From LMUY01 sp964247705 (GTDB lineage Bacteria; Pseudomonadota; Alphaproteobacteria; Acetobacterales; Acetobacteraceae): 64,000 bases of DNA. Shown piece by piece: positions 1 to 9,333 of this stretch. Each line of letters opens with the position of its first letter. Within the stretch, counting starts at the first letter, position 1. The translations under genes and the position numbers were made by a program. Below the pieces are notes generated by a model. The model was given only the letters and a program-made list of their open reading frames with translations. It had not been told where the DNA came from and searched no databases. The stretch is taken from assembly GCA_964247705.1 (NCBI GenBank), contig CAXTVQ010000016.1, positions 7,818-71,817 on the forward strand. Direction: 5' to 3'.

Positions 1-156
1 AACCTGGCAAACCTCCCGGTCGAACGGCCCTTTCGCAAGGCATAAGCGCAGTGCGCCGGGCCCGTCAAACGGCTCCCGCGCGCAGAAAACGGGTGGACAG
101 GGCGTCCAACTGCCGACACGGTGCGGCAGCAAAGCAACAAGGCGCCAGGGAGGAAC

Positions 157-1080
157 ATGCTCGCGCAGCAGGTCGCCAACGGCTTGGTGGTGGGCAGCGT
201 TTACGCGTTGTTCGCGCTCGGCTTCACCCTGGTGTTCGGCGTCCACCACGTGCTGAACCTGGCGCACGGCTCGGTTTGCATGTGGGGCGCATTCATCGGG
301 CTGATCGCGGTGGCGCCCGGCAACGTGTTCGGCACCGGACTGCCCACGCCGTTCCTGCCGCTGCCAGTGGCCTTTCTGCTCGCGATGCTGGGGGGCGGGT
401 TGCTGGGCGTGCTGCTGGACCTGATTGCGTTCCGGCCGCTGCGGAAGCGCCATGCGACCGAGTTCGCGGCCCTCGTGTCCTCGATCGGGGCCTCGCTGGT
501 GCTGATCAGCCTGGCGCAGCAACTCTCGCAGACGCGGATCCTGCGCTTTCCGTTCGGCACCTTCCCGTTGCAGTTCTTCCGCTTTGCCGGGCTGCGTGTC
601 TCCTCGCTGCAGTTCTTCATCGTCGGCTGCGTGGCCGTGCTGTTCCTGGCGCTGTTGTTCTACCTGTATCGCACCAGCTTCGGCAGGCAGGTGCGCGCCG
701 TCGCGGTGAACGAGCGGGCCGCGACGCTGCTGGGCGTCAACCCGGCCGCGGTCTACCTGCAGATATTCTTCATCTCGGGCGCGCTGGCGGGTGCGGCCGG
801 GGTGCTGATCGGGCTCGCCTTCAACTCGGTTAACTTTCTGATGGGGGAGCCCTACCTGATGCGCGCCTTCGTGGTGGTCGTGCTCGGCGGGCTCGGCAGT
901 GTTACGGGCGCCGTAGTGGCGGGACTGCTGCTCGGGCTGATCCAGGTGCTCACGGTGGTGTACGTGTCCTCGGGGCTGTCGGACGCGATCATCTACTCCA
1001 TCCTGTTCCTGATGCTGCTGGTGCGGCCGACGGGACTGTTCGCCGGGCTGCGCCGTGAGACGCGGGTGATGCGCGGATGA
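157..1080 (+). CDS. Liv-type ABC transporter permease (LivH family)
   Basis: Inner-membrane permease subunit of a branched-chain-amino-acid-type ABC importer, 307 residues, the normal LivH length. It is strongly hydrophobic with about eight membrane segments. The N-terminal half has the family pattern GxxYALFALGFTLVFG followed by NLAHG, and the C-terminal half has VVVVLGGLGSVTGA. The ATG at 157 is preferred over the in-frame GTG at 121 because AGGGAGG (147-153) sits just upstream of it. First gene of a five-gene operon and overlapped by the next gene through ATGA. Family substrates include branched-chain amino acids, urea and aromatic acids; the actual ligand cannot be read from the sequence. 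Confidence 0.93.
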   Translation: MLAQQVANGLVVGSVYALFALGFTLVFGVHHVLNLAHGSVCMWGAFIGLIAVAPGNVFGTGLPTPFLPLPVAFLLAMLGGGLLGVLLDLIAFRPLRKRHATEFAALVSSIGASLVLISLAQQLSQTRILRFPFGTFPLQFFRFAGLRVSSLQFFIVGCVAVLFLALLFYLYRTSFGRQVRAVAVNERAATLLGVNPAAVYLQIFFISGALAGAAGVLIGLAFNSVNFLMGEPYLMRAFVVVVLGGLGSVTGAVVAGLLLGLIQVLTVVYVSSGLSDAIIYSILFLMLLVRPTGLFAGLRRETRVMRG

Positions 1081-1955
1081 GTGGCTGGATCGCCGCCTAT
1101 CTGCCGCTGCTGGCCAGCGCGATCCTGGATTGCGGCTTCGCCTTCTCGCAGTACGTGGTGCTGCGCGCGGGCGTGTTCTCGGTGGCGACCGCCGGGTTCG
1201 CCTCGCTCGGCGCCTATGCCGGCGCGCTGCTGACGATGCGGCTCGGCCTGCCGCCCGCTCTCTCGCTTTGCGGCAGCCTGGTCATCGGTGGGCTCGCCGG
1301 CGCGCTGCTGTCCATCCCGCTGGCACGTTTGCGCGGCGTGTTCCAGGCGATCGCGACCCTGGCTTTCGTGCAGATCGTGCTCTCGGTCTCGCTCTTCGTC
1401 GAGCCGCTCACCGGCGGCGCGCTGGGCCTCAACGGCATTCCGCAGGCGGTGCAGGTGTGGCACCTCGCCGTCTTCTTGCTGGTGCTGCTGTATCTGCTGC
1501 ACGCACTCGGAGGGTCGTCCATCGGACGCGCCTTCGATGCCGCCCGGCAGGACGAGACGGTGGCGGTGGCGCTGGGCATCTCGGTCGTGCGCTACCACGC
1601 TCTGGCCTTTACGCTGTCGGGCGCGATCGCCGGGTTCACCGGGGGGCTCTACGCGTTCAACCGTTTCAGCCTGGTGCCGGACCAGTTCGGTTTTTCCATG
1701 CTGGTGGCGAGCCTGGCCGCGGTCGTGCTGGGCGGCCGGATCTCGGTGCTCGGCCCCGTGGTCGGCACCGCCGTGCTCGCCGTGCTGCCGGAACTGGCGC
1801 GCAGCTTCGCCGAGCAGCGCTACCTGCTGCACGGCACCCTGTTGGTGCTCGTCATCATCTTCCTGCCGGACGGCATCGTGGACACGGCGAAATTCCGTTT
1901 GCGGCAACGCTGGGCCGCGCAGGAGGGAGCCATCCGTGGCCACGCTGCGCACTGA
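1077..1955 (+). CDS. Liv-type ABC transporter permease (LivM family)
   Basis: Second permease subunit, 292 residues, predicted inner membrane with 8-10 hydrophobic helices. The C-terminal half carries the LivM-like stretches AFTLSGAIAGFTGGLYAF and VVLGGRISVLGPVVGT, which includes the EAA-type cytoplasmic loop that contacts the ATPases. It starts at the ATGA overlap with the LivH-type gene, so the two permeases are translationally coupled. It is shorter than many LivM proteins because it has no long cytoplasmic tail. It should pair with the LivH-type protein to form the channel. Confidence 0.92.
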   Translation: MSGWIAAYLPLLASAILDCGFAFSQYVVLRAGVFSVATAGFASLGAYAGALLTMRLGLPPALSLCGSLVIGGLAGALLSIPLARLRGVFQAIATLAFVQIVLSVSLFVEPLTGGALGLNGIPQAVQVWHLAVFLLVLLYLLHALGGSSIGRAFDAARQDETVAVALGISVVRYHALAFTLSGAIAGFTGGLYAFNRFSLVPDQFGFSMLVASLAAVVLGGRISVLGPVVGTAVLAVLPELARSFAEQRYLLHGTLLVLVIIFLPDGIVDTAKFRLRQRWAAQEGAIRGHAAH

Positions 1956-2703
1956 GGCGGTGAGCAAGCGGTTCGGCGGGGTGGAGGCGGTGCGCGGGCT
2001 CACGATTGCGGTCGAGCCGGGCCGCATCACGGGGCTGATCGGACCGAACGGCGCCGGCAAGACCACGATGGTCAACCTGATCACCGGCATGCTGAAGGCG
2101 ACCGGCGGCCGCATCCTGTTCGGCGAGCGCGATATCACCACGCTGCCCCCCAGCGCCGTCGCCCGCCTCGGGATCGCCCGCACCTTTCAGAACATCCGCC
2201 TCCTGAAGGAAGCGAGCGTTCTCGAGAACATCGTCGTCGGCTTCCACTGCCGCGAGGAGACGAGCTTCGTCAGCAACCTGCTCGGCCTGCCGGCGGCCCG
2301 GCGGGAGCGCCGCCGCTTCACCGAGGCAGCCCGCGCACTCACCATCCGGTTTCGCATGGCGGACCTGGCCGATCGCCCGGCCGGCACGCTGTCCTACGGG
2401 CACCAGCGGCGGATCGAGATGATGCGCGCCCTGGCGATGCGCCCCGCTCTGCTGCTGCTGGACGAGCCGGTGGCGGGCATGAACGACGTGGAGGCGGACG
2501 AGCTGGGCGCGATCTTCCGCGGCCTGGCCGATGACGGGCTCGCCGTGCTGCTGATCGAGCACAACATGCGCTTCGTCACGGCGTTGTGCGACACGCTGTA
2601 CGTCGTGAGTTCCGGGCAGATGATCGCCGCCGGGCCGCCCGGAGTGGTGATGCAAGACCCAGCCGTGATCGCCGCCTATCTCGGGGATGACCCGAATGCT
2701 TGA
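1936..2703 (+). CDS. Liv-type ABC transporter ATP-binding protein (LivG family)
   Basis: ATPase subunit, 255 residues. Walker A GPNGAGKTT is at residues 36-44, the signature loop reads LSYGHQ, and Walker B is LLLLDEP followed by the LivG-type VAGMN. Translation probably starts at GTG 1936, because AGGAGGGA (1921-1928) lies seven bases upstream and the product then begins directly with the ABC core. The start lies inside the end of the LivM-type gene (20-bp overlap), consistent with coupling. It works with the LivF-type partner at the cytoplasmic face of the permeases. Confidence 0.93.
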   Translation: MATLRTEAVSKRFGGVEAVRGLTIAVEPGRITGLIGPNGAGKTTMVNLITGMLKATGGRILFGERDITTLPPSAVARLGIARTFQNIRLLKEASVLENIVVGFHCREETSFVSNLLGLPAARRERRRFTEAARALTIRFRMADLADRPAGTLSYGHQRRIEMMRALAMRPALLLLDEPVAGMNDVEADELGAIFRGLADDGLAVLLIEHNMRFVTALCDTLYVVSSGQMIAAGPPGVVMQDPAVIAAYLGDDPNA

Positions 2704-2711
2704 GACAGCCC

Positions 2712-3455
2712 ATGCTTGAAGTCTCCGGCGTAGGCGTGACCTATGGCGGCGTGCAGGCGCTGCGGGGCGTGTCGGTCAGCGTGGCGGAGGGCGGTATCGT
2801 GGCGCTGATCGGCCCGAACGGCGCCGGCAAGACCACGCTGCTGAACGCGATCTGCGGCTCCGTCAGGCCGGGCGCCGGGCGCGTCGTGTTCGACGGCCGG
2901 GACATCACCGGCACGCCGGCGCATCGCGTGGCGCGGATCGGCTTGCTGCACGTGCCGGAGGGGCGGCAGATCCTGGGGCCGTTGAGCGTGCGGGAAAATC
3001 TCGAGCTGGGCCGCCTGGCGCTCGGACGCCGCGGCAATGCCGGGCCCGATCCGTTGGCCCGCATTTTCGCCCTGTTCCCGATCCTCGAGAAACGCCAGTC
3101 GCAGGCCGGCGGCTCGCTGTCCGGCGGGGAGCAGCAAATGCTGGCGATCGGGCGCGCGATGATGGGCCGCCCACGCCTGCTCCTGCTGGACGAGCCGAGC
3201 CTCGGCCTGTCGCCACTGATCACCGGCCAGGTTTTCGAAGCGCTGCGGCAACTGAACGCCGAGGGGCTGACCATCCTCCTGGTCGAGCAGAACGCGCGCC
3301 GGGCGCTCGGCATCACCGGCCATGCCTACGTCATCGAGCAGGGCCGTATCGTGCAGAGCGGCCGCAGCGCGGACCTGTTGGATGATCCGGACGTCATCGC
3401 GCACTACCTCGGCCAGGGCGGCCGGGCCAAACCAAAGATGGAGGAACGGCTATGA
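2712..3455 (+). CDS. Liv-type ABC transporter ATP-binding protein (LivF family)
   Basis: Second ATPase subunit, about 247 residues. Walker A GPNGAGKTT is near residues 34-42, the signature is LSGGEQQ and Walker B is LLLLDEPSLGL, all intact and LivF-like. A TTG at 2700 would overlap the stop of the LivG-type gene. I prefer ATG 2712 because the product then begins MLEVSGVGVTYGG, the usual LivF N-terminus, but no strong ribosome-binding site decides between them. It ends in an ATGA overlap with the binding-protein gene. Confidence 0.92.
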   Translation: MLEVSGVGVTYGGVQALRGVSVSVAEGGIVALIGPNGAGKTTLLNAICGSVRPGAGRVVFDGRDITGTPAHRVARIGLLHVPEGRQILGPLSVRENLELGRLALGRRGNAGPDPLARIFALFPILEKRQSQAGGSLSGGEQQMLAIGRAMMGRPRLLLLDEPSLGLSPLITGQVFEALRQLNAEGLTILLVEQNARRALGITGHAYVIEQGRIVQSGRSADLLDDPDVIAHYLGQGGRAKPKMEERL

Positions 3456-4594
3456 CCACTCTCACGCGGCGTGCATTCGGCGGCGCGGCACTCGGCACCG
3501 GGCTTGGGCTGATCACCCCCGCCCGCGCCCAGGCGGCCGAGGTGGTGGTCGGCATGGGCATGGCGCTGACCGGCAACTACGCCTTTGCCGGCGTGCCGGT
3601 CGCCAATGGCGTGAAGATCGCGGTCGCCGAGATCAACGAGGCCGACTTCCTCGAGGGCCGCCGGATCAAGCTGCTGACCGAGGACGACGCCAGCGACAAG
3701 AGCCAGATGATCACCCTGGTCAACCGGTTCGCCTCCGTCGACAACGCCGCTGCGGTGATCGGCCCGCTGTCGAGCCTCGAGGCGCTGGCGGCGGCGCCGG
3801 TCGCGAACGCACAGAAGATCACGCTTATCTCGACGGGTGTGTCGCCGGACATCCTCAAGGCCGGCCCATGGTCGTTCAAGGTGATGAGCCCGCCCGCGGT
3901 CACCATGCAGTCGCTGGCGGCCTATGCCGTGACCACGCTGAAGGCCAAGCGTGCCGCCTTGCTGACCGTGCGCGACAATGATGGGTTCATCACGCAGAAG
4001 AACGCCATGCGCGACTACTTCAAGGCGCACGGCGTGGAGGTGGTGAGCGACGACTCCGTCGCCGCATCGGATGTGGATTTCACCGCGGTCGGCACCAAGC
4101 TGGCAGACGCCGATCCGAGCGTCGTGTTTTTTGCCATGCCGGCGGAGCAAGGCGCCAGCCTCGTGGTGCAGGCGCGGCAGGCCGGGTTGGACCAGGGTGT
4201 CCGCTTCCTCGGGCCGCAGGCGATGGCAGCGGAGTCGCTCATCCGCATCGGCGGCAAGGCGGTCGAGGGCTCGGTGGTCGCGGCAGACTACTTCGCCGGG
4301 TCGAACACGCCGCTCAATGCCGAGTTCGTCAAACGCTACCGTGCGGCATACAACACCGATCCCGAGAATTGGTCCGGGATCGGTTACGCGATGATGTACC
4401 TGGTCGCGACTGCGATCCGCACGGCCGGACCCGGGGGCGATCGGAACGCGGTACGGGCGGCGCTGGCTGCCAGCAAGGACGTGCCGACGGTTCTTGGCGA
4501 CGGCAGCTACAGCCTCGATAACGCCCGTGACGCATCGTACGGAGCAACGCTCATCACCGTCACGGATGGCAAGTTCGCCGTCGCGCCGCCTTGA
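3452..4594 (+). CDS. Tat-exported ABC transporter substrate-binding protein (LivK-like)
   Basis: Periplasmic binding protein of the type-1 fold (peripla_BP_6, LivK/UrtA-like), 380 residues. The N-terminus TRRAFGG followed by a hydrophobic stretch and an ARAQA cleavage site looks like a twin-arginine signal peptide, with cleavage near residue 28. The mature protein opens with VVVGMGMALTGNYAFAG, the usual ligand-pocket strand. Last gene of the operon, coupled by ATGA to the LivF-type gene. The family binds amino acids, urea, amides or aromatic acids; the benzoate locus lies about 19 kb away and no direct link is visible. Confidence 0.92.
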   Translation: MTTLTRRAFGGAALGTGLGLITPARAQAAEVVVGMGMALTGNYAFAGVPVANGVKIAVAEINEADFLEGRRIKLLTEDDASDKSQMITLVNRFASVDNAAAVIGPLSSLEALAAAPVANAQKITLISTGVSPDILKAGPWSFKVMSPPAVTMQSLAAYAVTTLKAKRAALLTVRDNDGFITQKNAMRDYFKAHGVEVVSDDSVAASDVDFTAVGTKLADADPSVVFFAMPAEQGASLVVQARQAGLDQGVRFLGPQAMAAESLIRIGGKAVEGSVVAADYFAGSNTPLNAEFVKRYRAAYNTDPENWSGIGYAMMYLVATAIRTAGPGGDRNAVRAALAASKDVPTVLGDGSYSLDNARDASYGATLITVTDGKFAVAPP

Positions 4595-4786
4595 GTCGCT
4601 CCGCTCGGGATGCGGAGATCGGAATTTAACATTGGTTAAAACCGCGCGCTCTGGTAAACGCGCCCGAACTGGAACGGGCGTGAGTGGGATGAGTGATCTC
4701 GGCATCGTAAACGGCCGGAGAGCGCCTCCTGCCGCCTGGCTACATGATGGCTGTGACTCGTTCGTTTGACGGTCCTCGAGGCCGCG

Positions 4787-5998
4787 ATGGATGGGATGGC
4801 CATCGTTCTAGGCGGCAGCTCCACGGCTTATCTCGCCCTTTGCCTCGCCCATGCGGCCCGTTTCAGGCCAGGCATGCCTCGGGCTCCAGGCCGCGATCTG
4901 CCGCCCCTTACGGTGCTCAAGCCGCTGCATGGCGACGAGCCTCGGCTGGAGGAGGCACTGCGCTCGTTCTGCACGCAGTCCTATCCGGGAAAGCTGCAGA
5001 TCGTGTTCGGTGTCGCGGATCCGACTGACACTGCCGTCCCCTTGGTGGAACGCCTCATCGAGCAATTCCCGGATCTCGATCTGGTTCTCGTGCGCGGCAC
5101 TGGCGGGCGCGGAACCAACCGCAAGGTCGCCAACCTGCTCGGCATGCTGCCCGTCGCGCGCCACGGTCTGCTGGCGCTATCCGATAGCGATGTGCTGCTA
5201 GCCGGGCCGGACCATCTGGCGGCCGTCGCCGCCGAACTGGAGCTGCCATCGCCACCGAACGGCCTGGCGGCGGGCGCTGTGACGTGCCTCTATCGGGCCT
5301 GGCCCATGCCTGACGCCGCCTCGCGCTTTGCGGGCATGCACATCGACCACCATTTCCTGACATCGGCCTTGGTGGCGCGCCGTTTTGGGCCGCCCGACAC
5401 CTGCTACGGCAAGCTGACGATGCTCCGGCGGGACACGCTGGATACGGCGGGCGGCCTGGACGCGCTGGCCGATCAGGTTGCGGACGACGCGGCGCTCGGC
5501 TGGATGCTGCGCAAGGCCGGGTATGGCGTGCGCGTGTCGATGCTGCTGGCCAGGACGGTCGTTTCGGAAACGGCGGGTTCCCTGTGGCGCCACGAGCTTC
5601 GCTGGGCCGGCACGGTTCGCAGCACGGAACCCGCCGGGCACGCGATGACCATCATCACGCACTGCCTTCCCATCGTCGCGGTTGCCGCCGCAGTGCAGCC
5701 GGACGCAGTCACGGCCGGAGCGGCGGTCATCCTACTCGCCCTGCGGACGGCGCTGCACCGGGTCATGGCCCGGCGCCTGGGCACAGACCCGGCGCCGGTC
5801 TGGCAGATCGCCGGGCGGGAGGCCGCGTGCTTCGCCATTTGGCTGGCCAGCTACGCCCAACGAACGGTCGAGTGGCAGGGCCGGCTTCTCACATTGGGCA
5901 TTGCGGGCGGGATCGCCGCGAGCCGGCCGGCTTTGGGACCTCGTCGGGGCGGGGTGTCGCATAGCGTGGAGCCGGCCGTCCTCGGCGAGAGTCGCTGA
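4787..5998 (+). CDS. hpnI: Hopanoid biosynthesis glycosyltransferase HpnI
   Basis: Membrane-bound GT21 (ceramide-glucosyltransferase-like) transferase, about 403 residues. In characterised systems HpnI adds N-acetylglucosamine to bacteriohopanetetrol, which is later deacetylated. Visible features are an N-terminal membrane helix, PPLTVLKPLHGDEP, a DSD metal motif, ADDAALG and HELRW, the GT21 (Q/R)XXRW signature, then C-terminal hydrophobic segments. ATG 4787 follows GAGG (4778-4781) with five-base spacing; TTG 4766 is the alternative. The next gene is the HpnL partner. The squalene-hopene cyclase and other hpn genes are not in this window. Confidence 0.88.
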   Translation: MDGMAIVLGGSSTAYLALCLAHAARFRPGMPRAPGRDLPPLTVLKPLHGDEPRLEEALRSFCTQSYPGKLQIVFGVADPTDTAVPLVERLIEQFPDLDLVLVRGTGGRGTNRKVANLLGMLPVARHGLLALSDSDVLLAGPDHLAAVAAELELPSPPNGLAAGAVTCLYRAWPMPDAASRFAGMHIDHHFLTSALVARRFGPPDTCYGKLTMLRRDTLDTAGGLDALADQVADDAALGWMLRKAGYGVRVSMLLARTVVSETAGSLWRHELRWAGTVRSTEPAGHAMTIITHCLPIVAVAAAVQPDAVTAGAAVILLALRTALHRVMARRLGTDPAPVWQIAGREAACFAIWLASYAQRTVEWQGRLLTLGIAGGIAASRPALGPRRGGVSHSVEPAVLGESR

Positions 5999-6038
5999 TG
6001 CGCCGCGGGCCGGACAGTTACCGCCAGGGCGGGGTGGC

Positions 6039-7022
6039 ATGACGCTGCGGTCCTGGCTTGCGATCGTGGCCGGACTGGGGTTGACCGCCTTGCTCCTGAT
6101 GCGGATCGGGCTGTCGTCGGTCGGCGACGCCATCGTTGCCGCGGGCTGGGCTGGGATCCTCGCCGCCACCGCATTGCACGTGCTGGCGCAGGTGATTTGC
6201 GCCGCGGCCTGGTGGACGCTGTGGCCGTCCGATCCTGGTGCGGGCCGCCCAACCTACCCGCGTATGGTCGCGATCCGCATGTTGCGTGACTCGATGGGTG
6301 AGGTCTTGCCCACGGTCCCGCTCGGCGAGCTGGCTGCGATCCGGGAGCTGATGCGGACTGGACTGAGTGCGGTCGAGGCCTCCGCAGTGACGATCGCCGA
6401 CGTGACGACGGAGCTTGCCGGCCAGGTCGGGTTCTCGGTGATCACCTTCGCCCTGGTCGCGCTGCCGGACCTTCGAGCCTGGCGATATCTTGGCGTATCC
6501 GGCCTGGCCGGCACCGTGTTCATCTTCGCCGGTTGCCTATGGGTGCAATACTCGGGTGGCCGGCAGCTTGCGCGGCTGTGCGGCGGCGCAGTGCCTTTGC
6601 TGCGCGAAATCCCGCAGGTATGGGACCGGCTCAGCGCGGAGTTGCGGCGCGTCTATGGCCGGCAGGGCAGGATCGCGATCGCAGCCGCGATCCAGTTGGC
6701 TGCGTGGTTCGTCGGCGGCTTGCAGTCCTGGACGGTGCTGCGGATCATGGGCACGCCCGTGCCGCTGACGGGCGCACTGGCGCTGGAAGCGTTCATGTTC
6801 AGCGTGCACCGGGTCGCGCCCACGCCCGGCGCGGTCGGCGTGCAGGAGGGCGGTTATGTCCTGGCCGGGTCGGCGCTCGGCATCGATGATGGGACGGCGC
6901 TGGCGCTCTCGCTCGTCAAGCGGGCACGCGACCTGCTGGTGGCAGTGCCCGTGATCCTCGTGTGGCAGGCTGTCCGGGCCCGCCGGACTCGCCGGACCGC
7001 AATCAGCGGGGTGCAGTTTTGA
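6039..7022 (+). CDS. hpnL: HpnL-type hopanoid-associated membrane protein
   Basis: Integral membrane protein of the lysylphosphatidylglycerol-synthase TM/YbhN family, 327 residues with roughly eight helices. Family-typical stretches are RMLRDSMGEVLPTVPLGE, TTELAGQVGF and HRVAPTPGAVGVQEGGY. HpnL proteins accompany hopanoid tailoring genes and have been proposed to act in transport or flipping of modified hopanoids; no reaction is established. It starts 40 bases after hpnI ends, probably in the same transcript. The name rests on this neighbourhood together with the family match. Confidence 0.82.
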   Translation: MTLRSWLAIVAGLGLTALLLMRIGLSSVGDAIVAAGWAGILAATALHVLAQVICAAAWWTLWPSDPGAGRPTYPRMVAIRMLRDSMGEVLPTVPLGELAAIRELMRTGLSAVEASAVTIADVTTELAGQVGFSVITFALVALPDLRAWRYLGVSGLAGTVFIFAGCLWVQYSGGRQLARLCGGAVPLLREIPQVWDRLSAELRRVYGRQGRIAIAAAIQLAAWFVGGLQSWTVLRIMGTPVPLTGALALEAFMFSVHRVAPTPGAVGVQEGGYVLAGSALGIDDGTALALSLVKRARDLLVAVPVILVWQAVRARRTRRTAISGVQF

Positions 7023-7130
7023 AGCCCGTTGCGAGAAGGGTTGGCCTATTCGAGATCACGGGCTGATGTGGATGGCACGATCCACCTGGCGTGCTCCCGG
7101 CCGCTCCGCTCGCCCGCCACGTCGCGGTCG

Positions 7131-7733
7131 CTACGGCTCTTGCGCCGGTTGGCCCGATGAGCTTGCCAACGTGATCTGCCGGATCGTTCCTGAGATGTTT
7201 TCGGGCGTCAGGATGTAGTCGATGCATCCGCTGGCGATCGCGCTGGCGGGCATGTCCGGTTCTTCCGCCGTATCCAGCTTCTGCGCGATGGTCACGCCGC
7301 CGACCTCGCGGATTTCGCAGAGCGCGTCCGCTCCGTCGCCGTCGAACCCTGAAACGATGACGGCGATCAGCTTGCCGTGCCAATGCTGCGCGATGGAACG
7401 CAGAAAGACCGTGATGACATCGGGCCACCCCCTCGGTTTTGAGATCGGCTTGAGACGGAACTCGCCATCAAGCACGTGCAGATCACGTTGCGGTGGGATG
7501 ATGAACACGCAGTTGGGCTTGATGTGCAGGCCTTCGGTAATGAGTGCGACCGGCATCTCCGTGTAGGAGGGGAGGATTTCGTGCAGGAGCGTGGCCGTCT
7601 TTCGCAGGTGATTGACGATCACCACCGCCACGCCGAGATCGTCTGGTAAGTTCCGCAACAGACGTATGTAAGCGTCGAGTCCTCCGGCGGAGCCACCGAC
7701 GCAAACCAATGGGAAATCTTGTTTCATTTCCAT
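7131..7733 (-). CDS. Stand-alone CheB-type methylesterase domain
   Basis: Cytosolic protein of 200 residues that matches only the catalytic half of CheB, which removes methyl groups from glutamates of chemoreceptors. The catalytic serine is S15 in VGGSAGG, the histidine is H42 in VNHLR and the aspartate is D133 in SGFDGDGA. The N-terminal receiver domain of chemotaxis CheB is missing, as in many orphan paralogues. No chemotaxis gene is nearby. It converges with hpnL across about 108 bases and lies downstream of the flavoprotein gene on the same strand. The substrate is unknown. Confidence 0.85.
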   Translation of the reverse strand: MEMKQDFPLVCVGGSAGGLDAYIRLLRNLPDDLGVAVVIVNHLRKTATLLHEILPSYTEMPVALITEGLHIKPNCVFIIPPQRDLHVLDGEFRLKPISKPRGWPDVITVFLRSIAQHWHGKLIAVIVSGFDGDGADALCEIREVGGVTIAQKLDTAEEPDMPASAIASGCIDYILTPENISGTIRQITLASSSGQPAQEP

Positions 7734-7812
7734 CCCGTTCCACGCCCGTCAGCGAATGACCACATTTTTGCAAGCATAGCGGGTCGGGTACGCTGTACGG
7801 GACAGTGCGCCA

Positions 7813-9288
7813 TTACAGCGCCGCGCGCGAGCCACTGCGTCGCTTCCGGAGCTTTGGCGGGATCGATCGAGCGGGGGGAAACGCACGCCGGATCTTCGCC
7901 AACGAACGTGCCAAGCGCCGCGCGGCCCACCCGAACAGCCGAGCCTCGAACCCGGCAAACGCCGCGGCTTTGGACAGCTCGGAGCGGGTCGGGTAGGCGA
8001 CGATGGTTTCTGCCAGCGACCACAGGCTGGCGTTGTTTCGCAGCACGAGACTCCAGGGGAGCAGCATCTCCCCGGCGTGGCTACTCAGGATCGTCACGCC
8101 GACCACCCGCCGGTTCGCCCGGATCAGTTTGACGAAGCCCGTCGTGTCGCCCTCCGCCACTGCGCGGTCGTTGTCCGACAACGCTTCGCGGGACACCTGA
8201 ACGTGCCTGTGCCGGGTGCGGGCCTGCTGTTCTGTTACGCCGAGTTGGGCGAGTTCCGGCGCGGTGTACGTCACCGAGGGCAACAGGCCGTAGCGTGCCG
8301 GGCTGGGCAGGCCGAAGCCGATCGCCGCCACCGCCAGCGTGCCCTCGTAGCTCGCGGCATGGGTGAAGCGGGGGCCAGCCCGGCAATCTCCGATGGCGAA
8401 GATCGCCTTGTTCGTCGTCCGCCGGCGCTGGTCGACGACGATGCCGTCCGGCCCCGCCGCCACGCCGGCGCTGTCGAGGCCCAGGCCTTCCAGCCGTGCT
8501 TGCCGGCCGGTGGCAATCAGCAGATGCGATCCGTGGACTGCCGGGCCGCCCGCCTGATCGAGACGGATCCCGCCGGGCTCCCCCGACGCGGCCGTTACGG
8601 AAACTTGGTCATGCAGGGTGATCCCCTCGGCAAGCAGGACGCGGCGAAGCGCGCTGGCGGCCTCCGCGTCCGCGGCGCCGAGCACCGTCCCGCTATCGAG
8701 CAGCGTCACGGCGGACCCGAGGCGGCGGAAGGCTTGCGCCATCTCCACCCCGATCGAACCGCCGCCCAGGACCACCAAGTGGCTCGGCAGCATTTCGAGC
8801 CCGAACACGGTCTCGTTGGTGAGGAACGGCGTGTCGGCCAGTCCGGGGATTGCAGGCACCGCCGGATCGGACCCGGTCGCCAGCACGATTCGCGGGGCGT
8901 ATAGGTGGCGGCTGCCCACAGCCAAGCTGTTGCGGCCGGTCAGCTTCGCCTCGCCGCGGATCACTTCGACGCCCCAGGCGGCGAAACGGGCTTCGGAGTC
9001 GTGCGGCGCGATGGCGGCAATAGCGGCTTGGACATGCGCGCGGACCGCCGCGAAATCGATGGTTGGGCCGGGGCCGGTCACGCCGAGAGCAGTGCCACGC
9101 ATGGCCTGGGCCCGGTGCGCCGCCGCCAGCAGCGCTTTGGAGGGCACGCAACCGGTGTTGAGGCACTCGCCTCCCATGCGGTCCCGCTCGATCAGGGCGA
9201 CACGCAAGCCGAGCCGCGCGCAGCCGCCAGCTGCCGTCAAACCCGCCGAGCCTGCGCCGACCACGACGACATCGTGCGTCCAAACCAA
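7813..9288 (-). CDS. Mercuric-reductase-like FAD/NAD(P) oxidoreductase
   Basis: Class I pyridine-nucleotide disulfide oxidoreductase, 491 residues. An FAD-binding VVVGAGSAGL is near residue 10, the redox-active pair lies in GGECLNTGCVPSKAL, the NAD(P) site reads LVVLGGGSIGVEMA, and the C-terminal YPTRSE resembles the MerA YPT motif rather than the HPT of lipoamide dehydrogenases. There is no heavy-metal-associated domain and no C-terminal vicinal cysteine pair, so real mercury reduction is unlikely. The TTG start at 9288 is supported by GGAGGG seven bases upstream. The DUF2064 gene lies just upstream; similar flavoproteins and DUF2064 proteins co-occur in arsenosugar-type loci. Confidence 0.85.
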   Translation of the reverse strand: MVWTHDVVVVGAGSAGLTAAGGCARLGLRVALIERDRMGGECLNTGCVPSKALLAAAHRAQAMRGTALGVTGPGPTIDFAAVRAHVQAAIAAIAPHDSEARFAAWGVEVIRGEAKLTGRNSLAVGSRHLYAPRIVLATGSDPAVPAIPGLADTPFLTNETVFGLEMLPSHLVVLGGGSIGVEMAQAFRRLGSAVTLLDSGTVLGAADAEAASALRRVLLAEGITLHDQVSVTAASGEPGGIRLDQAGGPAVHGSHLLIATGRQARLEGLGLDSAGVAAGPDGIVVDQRRRTTNKAIFAIGDCRAGPRFTHAASYEGTLAVAAIGFGLPSPARYGLLPSVTYTAPELAQLGVTEQQARTRHRHVQVSREALSDNDRAVAEGDTTGFVKLIRANRRVVGVTILSSHAGEMLLPWSLVLRNNASLWSLAETIVAYPTRSELSKAAAFAGFEARLFGWAARRLARSLAKIRRAFPPARSIPPKLRKRRSGSRAAL

Positions 9289-9333
9289 CTCCGTCCCTCC
9301 AGCAATGCGGTTGCGGCGATATGGGCTTGGCGC

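Noticed and set aside
7813..9288. True mercuric reductase (merA)
   Set aside because: There is no heavy-metal-associated domain, no C-terminal cysteine pair and no other mer gene nearby, so only MerA-like flavoprotein is supported.
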